Shown here in pieces: positions 8,701 to 16,746 of a stretch of 64,000 nucleotides of DNA. Positions within the stretch are counted from its first letter, which is position 1. Each line of letters starts with the position of its first letter. This stretch comes from RGIG4034 sp045576455 (GTDB taxonomy: Bacteria > Bacillota > Clostridia > Lachnospirales > Lachnospiraceae): the NCBI GenBank assembly GCA_045576455.1, contig JAZNGM010000002.1, positions 35,780-99,779 of the forward strand, read 5' to 3'. The position numbers and the translations under genes were made by a program. Below the pieces are notes generated by a model that saw only the letters and a program-made list of their open reading frames with translations, ran no database searches and had not been told where the DNA came from.

Positions 8701-9522
8701 ATGAATATAGCAATTGTAACCGGTGCATCATCCGGAATGGGTGCAGAATTTGCCAGACAATTACATTATTACTATGATAATTATGATGAAATTTGGCTGA
8801 TTGCAAGAAGGAAAGAACGTTTGGAAGCGTTAGCACATACACTGGACGATAAAACAAGAATTATTACCGCAGACCTGACACGTTCATCTGATTTAAAGTA
8901 TATAGCACGTCAATTAAGCCTCATTAATCCAAATGTCACTCAACTAATTAACTGTGCCGGTTTTGGCATCATGGGAAGCTTTGAATCACTTCCTTTAAAA
9001 GAACAGTCAGATATGATAGACCTTAATGTAAAAGCACTTGTAAAGCTTACACACATGGTCCTTCCGTATATGAGGAAAAATGCCAATATAATACAACTTG
9101 CAAGCGTCGCCGCATTTTTACCGCAGGAAAATTTCTGCGTATATGCAGCTTCCAAATCCTTTGTTTTAAGTTTTTCGCGTGCCCTTAATGAAGAACTAAA
9201 AAAACGCAAGATATGTGTTACCGCGGTATGTCCGGGCCCTGTAGAAACAGAATTCTTTAATATTGCAGAAAAATATAATGAAACACTCGCGATAAAGAAA
9301 CTTTTCTATGTAAAACCGGAACTTGTTGTAAAGGGAGCGCTTGAGGCATCCGTAAAACGTAAAGCCTATTTCACGCCAACACTTCCTATGAAAGCTATAC
9401 AGATTATGTCCAAAATCATTCCGCATTCCTTTATACTAAACGGACAAAAAATATTAAATACAGTTACTTCTATAAATAAAGAAGTGATAATGAGTAAATT
9501 ATTGTCACGGAGGCAATCATGA
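8701..9522 (+). CDS. Short-chain dehydrogenase/reductase (SDR)
   Basis: This 273-residue NAD(P)-dependent oxidoreductase has a Rossmann fold. The cofactor loop TGASSGMG is at 7-14, the NAG-equivalent is NCAGFGIMGS, and the catalytic triad is S135, Y148 and K152 (YAASK). Arg36/Arg37 after the second strand suggests NADP(H) preference. The extended C-terminus resembles DltE/YqjQ-like classical SDRs. The substrate is unknown. A strong AGGAGGT site precedes the start. The stop overlaps the start of the next gene (ATGA), so the two are translationally coupled. Confidence 0.87.
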   Translation: MNIAIVTGASSGMGAEFARQLHYYYDNYDEIWLIARRKERLEALAHTLDDKTRIITADLTRSSDLKYIARQLSLINPNVTQLINCAGFGIMGSFESLPLKEQSDMIDLNVKALVKLTHMVLPYMRKNANIIQLASVAAFLPQENFCVYAASKSFVLSFSRALNEELKKRKICVTAVCPGPVETEFFNIAEKYNETLAIKKLFYVKPELVVKGALEASVKRKAYFTPTLPMKAIQIMSKIIPHSFILNGQKILNTVTSINKEVIMSKLLSRRQS

Positions 9523-10091
9523 AAAGAACACCCAAAGGTTGTTACGGATATATTAACTATAAGAAAAAATTCGAAACAATAAAAACCATAGTTTTATTTG
9601 CAGTATCCCTTTCCTTATTTTTTGCAGGATGGTATACAACAAAATCCAGAATGAATTTACTTACCGTTGTTGCTATTCTCGGTATGCTTCCTGCATCCAA
9701 AAGCGCTGTAACCATGTTCATGATATTAAAGAGCAAAGGCTGCAGCGAGAGAGTACATAACCTGATTACGGAATGGTATACCAAAAACGAATGCACTATT
9801 TACGGCATATTTGATTTAAATATTACAACCTATAAAGCAACCTATCAAATCAGCCATCTGGTTGTAAAAGAAAAAACAATTTGTGCCTTAACAGAAACCC
9901 CCTCATCCGACTTACAGACATTTGAAAAGTTTATTAATGAATCGCTGATAAACGGTAACTATAAAGGATATCACTTTAAAACCTTTGAAAAAGAAGAGAA
10001 GTATCTTGAACGCTTAGCCGGACTTTCTAAATTAGAAGAGGATGAAAATAAAGATATGCTATTTGATTTCTTTATGGGCATTTCTCTGTAA
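9519..10091 (+). CDS. Small membrane protein of unknown function
   Basis: A 190-residue protein that I do not recognise beyond conserved hypothetical. It has two hydrophobic segments, at about 23-41 and 49-72, separated by a short basic turn. A soluble C-terminal domain of about 115 residues follows, containing a short basic segment after the second helix and an acidic patch near 170-180. GGAGG in the preceding gene's tail serves as its ribosome binding site, and the start overlaps the SDR stop. Its coupling with the SDR and the downstream RluA gene indicates cotranscription but gives no function. Confidence 0.65.
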   Translation: MKRTPKGCYGYINYKKKFETIKTIVLFAVSLSLFFAGWYTTKSRMNLLTVVAILGMLPASKSAVTMFMILKSKGCSERVHNLITEWYTKNECTIYGIFDLNITTYKATYQISHLVVKEKTICALTETPSSDLQTFEKFINESLINGNYKGYHFKTFEKEEKYLERLAGLSKLEEDENKDMLFDFFMGISL

Positions 10092-10100
10092 GAGGTATGT

Positions 10101-11078
10101 ATGCAGCAGTTTATTATTTCAAAAAACGATAAAAACCAACGACTTGACAAATTTCTTTTACGTCAGATGCCAAATGCAGGATTATCATTTATATGTAAAA
10201 TGTTACGGAAGAAAAACATTACCGTAAATGATAAGAAAGCAGAAGGAAAATATATGTTGAAGGAAACGGATATCGTTAAGATATTCTTTTCCGATGATAC
10301 ATACCATAAAATGGCCGGTGGTAACAGTATACAAAACGGTCTCACAAATAAAGTCACTGAATACCGAAAAGCCTATGATACATTCAAAGGAATTCATGTA
10401 TTATATGAAGATGACGATGTCATTTTCTTAAACAAACCGGCAAACCTTCTTTCCCAAAAAGCCAAAGAAGACGATCTAAGTATAAATGAATGGTTAATCG
10501 GATATCTCCTTCATAATAAAGAAATTACTGATGAACAGCTTAAAACATTTAAGCCATCCATTGCAAACAGGCTTGACAGAAATACTTCCGGACTCATTAT
10601 GTGCGGAAAAACCTTACCCGGTTTACAACTACTTGCATCCTTATTAAAAGACCGTAAGGTTCATAAATATTACCGCGCCGTTGTATGCGGTTGTCTGAAT
10701 CAGTCAATGGACCTTTCCGGATATTTATTAAAGGATACCAAAACAAACAGAGTAACCATTAGCAATAATCCCAAAGAAGGCTATGATAAAATCGAAACCC
10801 GGTATCAACCAATAAAAACTTCTGTTGATTATACCGAGCTTGAAGTGCTGCTTGTCACTGGGAAAACACACCAAATCAGGGCACATTTATCACACATAGG
10901 CCATCCGATATTAGGAGATCCGAAATACGGATTGCCTTCAAAGAACAAACTTACGAATATTATGCATCAGCAGTTACATGCTTATCGTATTGTATTTCCG
11001 GCATTGCAGGATTTTCCCAACTTATCGGAAAAAGAATTTATTTGCCCGCTTCCGGATAACTGGTACAATATAAATTAA
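10101..11078 (+). CDS. RluA-family pseudouridine synthase
   Basis: A 325-residue RNA pseudouridine synthase. It has an N-terminal S4-like domain (about 1-75), a linker, then the catalytic domain with the motif NRLDRNTSGLI (156-166) and Asp159 as catalytic residue. TGKTHQIRAHLSHIGHPILGD is the second RluA-type signature (given in two parts: TGKTHQIRAH and GHPILGD). This arrangement fits RluC/RluD-type 23S enzymes, but the exact target uridine is not predictable. AGAGG precedes the ATG. It is followed 15 bases later by recU. Confidence 0.88.
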   Translation: MQQFIISKNDKNQRLDKFLLRQMPNAGLSFICKMLRKKNITVNDKKAEGKYMLKETDIVKIFFSDDTYHKMAGGNSIQNGLTNKVTEYRKAYDTFKGIHVLYEDDDVIFLNKPANLLSQKAKEDDLSINEWLIGYLLHNKEITDEQLKTFKPSIANRLDRNTSGLIMCGKTLPGLQLLASLLKDRKVHKYYRAVVCGCLNQSMDLSGYLLKDTKTNRVTISNNPKEGYDKIETRYQPIKTSVDYTELEVLLVTGKTHQIRAHLSHIGHPILGDPKYGLPSKNKLTNIMHQQLHAYRIVFPALQDFPNLSEKEFICPLPDNWYNIN

Positions 11079-11093
11079 TTTTGTGAGGATAAT

Positions 11094-11627
11094 ATGGCAA
11101 CATGGAACTCCAGAGGTCTTAGAGGTTCAACACTTGAAGACCTGATTAACAGAACGAATGAAAAATATCAGGAAAATAATCTGGCATTAATTCAAAAAAT
11201 ACCTACACCGATTACCCCTATTAAAATCGATAAAGAACATCGTCATATAACACTTGCTTATTTTGAGCAAAAGAGTACCGTTGATTATATAGGGGTTGTC
11301 CAGGGAATTCCGGTATGTTTTGATGCAAAAGAATGCGCCACAGACACCTTTACCATTAACAACATTCATGAGCACCAGGTACATTTTATGGAACAGTTTG
11401 AAAAGCAGGGTGGCGTTTCCTTTTTTCTGATTTATTATACAAACAAAAATATTTTTTATTATCTTCCTTACGAACATCTCAGGCTGTTTTGGGATAGGGC
11501 AAAAGAAGGCGGGCGTAAAAGTTTCCGCTATGATGAACTTAATCCCGAATATATTCTGCCTAAGAAAAACGGAATACTTGTGCCATATCTCGATATGATA
11601 CAAAAAGATTTGGAAGAAAGATGTTGA
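11094..11627 (+). CDS. recU: Holliday junction resolvase RecU
   Basis: RecU cleaves Holliday junctions in Firmicutes recombination and chromosome segregation. This 177-residue protein has the family N-terminus WNSRGLRGSTLED and the nuclease core STVDYIGVVQGIPVCFDAKE (61-80). Asp64 and Lys79 match catalytic positions. The position usually occupied by Glu in the E-x-K motif is Asp77 here, a conservative change. The tail has the YYLPYEHL segment typical of RecU. It is the last gene before the his operon, whose promoter overlaps the recU stop. Confidence 0.88.
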   Translation: MATWNSRGLRGSTLEDLINRTNEKYQENNLALIQKIPTPITPIKIDKEHRHITLAYFEQKSTVDYIGVVQGIPVCFDAKECATDTFTINNIHEHQVHFMEQFEKQGGVSFFLIYYTNKNIFYYLPYEHLRLFWDRAKEGGRKSFRYDELNPEYILPKKNGILVPYLDMIQKDLEERC

Positions 11628-11652
11628 CATCTTATATTATATTGGTTATACT
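11624..11652 (+). promoter_or_regulatory. Sigma-A-type promoter of the his operon
   Basis: TTGACA (11624-11629), a 17-base spacer and TATACT (11647-11652) form a near-consensus promoter that starts inside the recU stop region. The leader before hisZ is about 58 bases. That is too short for a T-box, and I see no T-box specifier stem, so feedback control at this point would have to be by another mechanism. Confidence 0.75.
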
Positions 11653-11716
11653 AACTTAAGTTTATCGTGATAATTTAGTAGCACGTTACCATACTAAAGT
11701 GCTTATGGAGGAATTT

Positions 11717-12826
11717 ATGTTTAAAAATCTTATACATACTCCCGTTGGTGTAAGGGATATATATGGAACCGAATTGAAAAAGAAAACTTATGTGAAAGAG
11801 CAGATTCATTCCGTAATGGAAAGCTATGGTTTTGAAGATATACAGACCCCTGCGTTTGAATTTTCCGAAGTGTTCTCAAAGGATATCGGAACCACTAACG
11901 AAAAAGAATTATATAAATTTTTTGACAAGGAAGGAAATACACTGGTACTGCGTCCTGATTTTACGCCATCTATTGCAAGATGCGCCGCAAAGTATTTTCT
12001 TGAAGAAAAAAATCCGATCCGTTTAAGTTATAACGGAAACACCTATACCAACACAAGTGAACTGCAAGGCAAGTTAAAAGAAGTTACAGAAATGGGTGCT
12101 GAACTCATTAATGATTCCAGCGTTGAAGCAGATGCAGAAATGATTGCCATGGTAGTGGATTCTCTCTTAAAAAGCGGACTTACCGATTTTCAGGTTTCTA
12201 TAGGTGAAATTGAATACTTTAAAGGATTATGTCAGGAACTCGGACTTAATGAAGAAACCGAACTTAATTTAAGAGATTATATATCAATTAAAAATCTTTT
12301 TGGTGCCCAGGAATACTTGATGAACGAAAATATTAATAAGACATCTGTTGAACGCCTTATTAAGGTTTTTGACTTGTTTGGTCAAAACGATATTTTTGAA
12401 GCAGCACGTAATAATGTGTCTAACGAAAGAAGTATCGCTGCCATCGAAAGATTAGAAGCATTATATAATAAGTTATGTCTTTACGGTGTGGAAAAATACA
12501 TATCCTTTGATTTAGGAATGCTGAGTAAATACCATTATTATACAGGTGTTATTTTCAAAGCATATACCTATGGCGTGGGTGATGCCATTGTAAAAGGCGG
12601 AAGATACGATAACCTTCTGTCAAAATTCGGGAAAATGAGTCCTGCCATCGGTTTTGTCGTTTTACTGGACGGATTAATGAATGCATTATCAAGACAAAAA
12701 ATTAACATTCCGGTTTCAGAAAACATAATTACCGTAACATATAACGAAAACACCTATACAGATAAGCTGAACGAAGCGATGAAGCTTCGTAAGGACGGAC
12801 AAAAAGTTAAGCTTGTTAAGGAATAG
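11717..12826 (+). CDS. hisZ: ATP phosphoribosyltransferase regulatory subunit HisZ
   Basis: HisZ is a catalytically inactive histidyl-tRNA synthetase paralogue that activates the short-form HisG and carries histidine feedback. It has 369 residues. The HisRS-like N-terminus reads TPVGVRDIYGTEL and motif 2 resembles LRPDFTPSIAR. The later motif around YYTGVIFKAYTYG and GGRYDNLL shows the family. No anticodon-binding domain follows. The ATG at 11717 is chosen because GGAGG at 11707-11711 precedes it; in-frame GTG 11699 and ATG 11705 overlap that site. It is the first gene of the operon, followed by short hisG, its obligate partner. Confidence 0.9.
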   Translation: MFKNLIHTPVGVRDIYGTELKKKTYVKEQIHSVMESYGFEDIQTPAFEFSEVFSKDIGTTNEKELYKFFDKEGNTLVLRPDFTPSIARCAAKYFLEEKNPIRLSYNGNTYTNTSELQGKLKEVTEMGAELINDSSVEADAEMIAMVVDSLLKSGLTDFQVSIGEIEYFKGLCQELGLNEETELNLRDYISIKNLFGAQEYLMNENINKTSVERLIKVFDLFGQNDIFEAARNNVSNERSIAAIERLEALYNKLCLYGVEKYISFDLGMLSKYHYYTGVIFKAYTYGVGDAIVKGGRYDNLLSKFGKMSPAIGFVVLLDGLMNALSRQKINIPVSENIITVTYNENTYTDKLNEAMKLRKDGQKVKLVKE

Positions 12827-12839
12827 ACAGGAGATATAT

Positions 12840-13487
12840 ATGAGCGAAGAAACAAGATACTTAACCTTTGCCTTAGGAAAAGGCAGACTGGCTAATAAAA
12901 CATTAGAACTTTTAGAAGAAATCGGAATCCATTGTGAAGAAATGAAAGACAAAGAATCCCGAAAGCTTATCTTTGTTAATGAAGAATTAAAACTCAAGTT
13001 TTTCCTTGCAAAAGGTCCCGATGTACCAACTTATGTTGAATACGGTGCAGCAGATATAGGCGTTGTAGGAAAAGACACTATAATGGAAGAACAAAGACGT
13101 GTCTTTGAAGTCCTTGATTTAGGATTTGGGAAATGCCGTATGTGTGTATGCGGACCGGAAAGCGCAAGAGATTTATTACAGCATAATGAAATGATACGCG
13201 TTGCAACAAAATATCCTATAATAGCCAAAGATTACTTTTACAATCAAAAGCATCAGACCGTAGATATAATCAAGCTCAATGGTTCTGTAGAATTAGGTCC
13301 TATCGTGGGTCTTTCAGATGTCATTGTAGACATTGTAGAAACCGGTTCAACCTTAAAAGAGAACGGTCTTGGCGTTTTAGAAGAAATATGTCCATTATCC
13401 GCAAGAATGATAGTGAACCAAGTCAGCATGCAGATGGAAGCAGACAGAATACGCCATATTATAAATGCTCTGCGTGAACGTTTATAA
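12840..13487 (+). CDS. hisG: ATP phosphoribosyltransferase catalytic subunit HisG (short form)
   Basis: HisG catalyses the first step of histidine synthesis, joining ATP and PRPP. It is 215 residues long, the HisZ-dependent short form, lacking the C-terminal regulatory domain of long HisG. Motifs include FALGKGRLA at the N-terminus, the DIGVVGKDT segment and the PRPP-binding ELGPIVGLSDVIVDIVETG (shown as GPIVGLSD and VDIVETG). The ATG at 12840 with AGGAG at 12829-12833 is preferred over the longer upstream frame, which would overlap hisZ. Confidence 0.93.
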   Translation: MSEETRYLTFALGKGRLANKTLELLEEIGIHCEEMKDKESRKLIFVNEELKLKFFLAKGPDVPTYVEYGAADIGVVGKDTIMEEQRRVFEVLDLGFGKCRMCVCGPESARDLLQHNEMIRVATKYPIIAKDYFYNQKHQTVDIIKLNGSVELGPIVGLSDVIVDIVETGSTLKENGLGVLEEICPLSARMIVNQVSMQMEADRIRHIINALRERL

Positions 13488-13509
13488 CACAATAACCTTG
13501 GAGGCAATA

Positions 13510-14799
13510 ATGAGAATAATTAAACTTACAAACGAAACTAAGAACGATGTTCTTGACAGTTTATTAAAAAGAAGCACAAACAGCTATAAAGAATATGAAG
13601 AAAAAGTAGAAGAAATTCTAAATAATGTCAGAGAAAAAAGAGATGAAGCCGTATTTGCTTATACAGAAAAATTTGACGGATTCAAACTTACTCCTGACAA
13701 CGTATTTGTAACAAAGGAAGAAATTTTAGAAGCCTATAAAGAAATTGATGAAGAATTTATTGAAGTATTAAAGAAAGCTATTAATAATATCCGCGAATAC
13801 CACGAAAAACAGGTGCGTACAAGCTGGTTTACAACAAAAGAAGACGGCACAATTCTCGGTCAAAAATTCACCCCTCTTGAAAGAGTCGGTGTTTATGTAC
13901 CGGGCGGAAAAGCTGCTTATCCATCCAGTTTATTAATGAACGTTGTTACGGCAAAAGTTGCCGGTGTAAATGAAATTTACGTTACGACCCCTTGTAACAA
14001 AGAAGGCAAGATCAATCCTGGAACTCTCGTTGCCGCAGACCTTGCCGGTGCTTACAAAATAATAAAAGTAGGCGGTGCACAGGCAATTGCTGCCCTTGCA
14101 TACGGAACACAAAGTATTCCTAAAGTCGATAAGATTACAGGACCGGGTAACATTTTCGTTGCTCTTGCAAAAAAAGCTGTATTTGGCCATGTAAGTATTG
14201 ATTCTGTTGCGGGACCAAGCGAAATTCTGGTTATTGCAGATGAAGATGCTAATCCACGCTATGTGGCAGCCGATTTATTATCACAGGCAGAACATGACGA
14301 AATGGCCTCTGCCATATTAATAACAACAAGTGAAGAACTTGCCAAGAAAGTATCTAAAGAAGTTGATATTCTTACAAACGAATTATCACGAAAAGCTATC
14401 ATAGAAAAATCCCTTGATAACTATGGTTATATTTTAGTTGCCGAAAATATGGAGGATGCCGTAATTGCAGCTAACGACATTGCATCAGAACACGTAGAGC
14501 TTCTTGTCAGAAATCCATTTGAATTAATGACTAAAATACGAAATGCCGGTGCAATTTTCCTTGGAGAATATTCAAGTGAACCATTGGGTGATTACTACGC
14601 CGGACCGAACCATATTTTACCGACAAACGGAACCGCTAAATTTTTCTCACCACTGAATGTAGATGATTTTGTTAAGAAAACAAGTATCATTTCTTATTCA
14701 GAAGATGCACTTAGCAGAGTACATAAAGATATAGAGCTCTTTGCACAGAAGGAAGGATTTACGGCACACGCAAAATCAATTGCCGTTAGATTTGAATAG
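13510..14799 (+). CDS. hisD: Histidinol dehydrogenase
   Basis: HisD performs the last two oxidations, histidinol to histidine, using NAD+ and a zinc ion. It has 429 residues. Visible signatures are ERVGVYVPGGKAAYPSS (substrate side), GPGNIFVALAK, GPSEILVIAD, the zinc ligands in SQAEHDEM, and the C-terminal PNHILPTNGTAKF. GGAGG at 13500-13504 precedes ATG 13510. The frame is open back to 13465, but that would overlap hisG. It is the third gene of the operon. Confidence 0.95.
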   Translation: MRIIKLTNETKNDVLDSLLKRSTNSYKEYEEKVEEILNNVREKRDEAVFAYTEKFDGFKLTPDNVFVTKEEILEAYKEIDEEFIEVLKKAINNIREYHEKQVRTSWFTTKEDGTILGQKFTPLERVGVYVPGGKAAYPSSLLMNVVTAKVAGVNEIYVTTPCNKEGKINPGTLVAADLAGAYKIIKVGGAQAIAALAYGTQSIPKVDKITGPGNIFVALAKKAVFGHVSIDSVAGPSEILVIADEDANPRYVAADLLSQAEHDEMASAILITTSEELAKKVSKEVDILTNELSRKAIIEKSLDNYGYILVAENMEDAVIAANDIASEHVELLVRNPFELMTKIRNAGAIFLGEYSSEPLGDYYAGPNHILPTNGTAKFFSPLNVDDFVKKTSIISYSEDALSRVHKDIELFAQKEGFTAHAKSIAVRFE

Positions 14800-14839
14800 T
14801 ATCATATTTTCAGATTATTATAAGAAAGAGAGAATGCCC

Positions 14840-15433
14840 ATGGACAAGAGTAGAAGAAGCCAGGTGACAAGAGACACAAAAGAAACCCAGATTAACGCAA
14901 CCCTTAACATTGACGGAAGCGGAAAATATCAGATCGAAACCGGTATAGGGTTCTTTAACCATATGTTAGAAGGATTTACAAAGCATGGTCTTTTTGATCT
15001 TAACCTTACTGCAAACGGCGATTTGAACGTTGATTCACACCATACAGTAGAAGATTGCGGTATTGTTCTTGGCACTTTAATCAAAAATGCTATCGGAGAC
15101 AAAAAAGGAATCAACCGCTATGGCTACTTTGTACTTCCAATGGATGAATGTAATGTAATTTGCTCCATTGACTTAGGCGGTCGGCCATATTATAAAAGCA
15201 ATTGTGTTTTTACTAATGAAAAAGTAGGATATATGGACACATGTCTTGTCGATGAATTCTTTTATGCAGTATCCTATAGTGCTATGATGAACATACACTT
15301 TAACATGTTATCTGGTGGGAACGACCACCATCTGATAGAAGCCATGTTTAAGGCTTTTGCAAAAGCACTTGACAGTGCCACAAAATATGATATAAGAATT
15401 ACTGATGTTTTAAGTACGAAAGGAACAATATAA
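14840..15433 (+). CDS. hisB: Imidazoleglycerol-phosphate dehydratase
   Basis: HisB dehydrates imidazoleglycerol phosphate in the histidine pathway using manganese. It is a monofunctional form of 197 residues. Two His-rich metal motifs are visible, SHHTVEDCG and GNDHHLIEAMFKA, with GIGFFNHML near the N-terminus. The ATG at 14840 sits seven bases from AGAGAG (14827-14832); the in-frame ATG at 14834 is too close to it. The last base of its stop is the first base of the hisIE start (TAATG), suggesting translational coupling. Confidence 0.93.
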   Translation: MDKSRRSQVTRDTKETQINATLNIDGSGKYQIETGIGFFNHMLEGFTKHGLFDLNLTANGDLNVDSHHTVEDCGIVLGTLIKNAIGDKKGINRYGYFVLPMDECNVICSIDLGGRPYYKSNCVFTNEKVGYMDTCLVDEFFYAVSYSAMMNIHFNMLSGGNDHHLIEAMFKAFAKALDSATKYDIRITDVLSTKGTI

Positions 15434-16716
15434 TGGACACAAAATTGTTTATTGCCCAAATGACTATAAAATGCGGAAAAGTAGTAGCATCGGATGATTA
15501 TAACAACATTATTTCGGATAATCCGGTTGCCTATGCCAAAAATCTGTCTGAAAATAATGCAGACCGTATTTTTATTACAGATTTATCAGTTACAGATGAT
15601 GAGCACGATGAAGCCATCGGTATCATAAAGCAAATTTGCTTAACATGTGAAATACCGGTTATCGGTACAGGCCATATATTCCGTATGGAGGATGTTAAAA
15701 AGCTTCTTTACGCAGGCTGTGCACATGTAGTAATCAATTTTGAAAATGAAACCGAAAAGAATATCACTGATGAAGTTTCCCATAAATTTGGCAAAGACAA
15801 AATTATAGCAATGGTGAATTCACTTACAAGCTATAATGCAAACAAGGAAATCATTGCTGCCTTGTGTTCAAGACTTATCTTAACAAGCGAAAACATAACA
15901 ACGCCATCCATCGCTGATGTAAATGTGCCTGTAATTATAATGCATAATGCTTCATCCTTTGAAAGCATGTATGACTATCTTGAAAACACAAAAACAGCCG
16001 GTATTACCGGTGAATTTATTAACAGCAACATTACAGAAATTACATCTTATAAACATACATGTTATGAGAAAAATATTCCGGTAATCACCTTTGAAGGCGC
16101 GGATGATTTTTCTACCTTTAAACTTAACAGCGATGGTATGATTCCGGTTGTTGTACAGGATTATAAGACCTTTGAAGTATTACAGGTAGCTTACATGAAC
16201 CGCGAGGCCTATGAACATACATTACTTACCGGTAAAATGACTTACTATAGCCGTACACGGCAAGAATTATGGATTAAAGGTGAAACAAGCGGACACTATC
16301 AATACGTAAAGGAATTACATGTAGATTGCGACAGGGACACTATACTTGCCAAAGTATCACAAGTTGGTGCAGCATGTCACACCGGAAAATACTCTTGCTT
16401 CTTTAATGAATTAGGTAAGAAAGACTATGATGATACAAATCCTTTAAAAGTATTTACAGACGTATATAATGTAATACTTGACAGAAAAGTAAATCCTAAA
16501 GAAGGCTCATACACTAACTATCTTTTTGATAAAGGCATTGACAAAATACTTAAAAAGCTCGCCGAAGAAGCAACTGAAATTGTTATTGCAGCAAAAAATC
16601 CTAATCCTGATGAAATTAAGTACGAAATTTCAGATTTTCTTTATCATATGATGGTTCTTATGGCAGAAAAGAACGTTACATGGGAAGAAATAACGAACGA
16701 ACTTGCAAGACGTTAA
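15433..16716 (+). CDS. hisIE: HisIE with an N-terminal HisF-like pseudo-barrel domain
   Basis: This 427-residue protein has three domains. Residues about 243-325 are the phosphoribosyl-AMP cyclohydrolase HisI, with zinc motif DCDRDT (298-303) and ACHTGKYSC (314-322). Residues about 338-427 are the phosphoribosyl-ATP pyrophosphohydrolase HisE, with LAEEATE and EISDFLYH. Residues 1-225 align along their length with HisF/HisA (beta-alpha)8 barrels, but the HisF catalytic aspartates are replaced: Thr11 at the Asp11 position and Asn129 at the Asp130 position. The phosphate-loop glycines (GGGI in HisF) read TGHI. The first 225 residues are therefore probably non-catalytic. It is the last gene of the operon. 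Confidence 0.88.
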   Translation: MDTKLFIAQMTIKCGKVVASDDYNNIISDNPVAYAKNLSENNADRIFITDLSVTDDEHDEAIGIIKQICLTCEIPVIGTGHIFRMEDVKKLLYAGCAHVVINFENETEKNITDEVSHKFGKDKIIAMVNSLTSYNANKEIIAALCSRLILTSENITTPSIADVNVPVIIMHNASSFESMYDYLENTKTAGITGEFINSNITEITSYKHTCYEKNIPVITFEGADDFSTFKLNSDGMIPVVVQDYKTFEVLQVAYMNREAYEHTLLTGKMTYYSRTRQELWIKGETSGHYQYVKELHVDCDRDTILAKVSQVGAACHTGKYSCFFNELGKKDYDDTNPLKVFTDVYNVILDRKVNPKEGSYTNYLFDKGIDKILKKLAEEATEIVIAAKNPNPDEIKYEISDFLYHMMVLMAEKNVTWEEITNELARR

Positions 16717-16746
16717 TATAAGTATTTCATTTCAGGAGTTTACCAA

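Noticed and set aside
11653..11716. Possible T-box or attenuator before hisZ
   Set aside because: The leader is only about 60 bases, with no specifier stem and no terminator hairpin; a T-box needs far more length.
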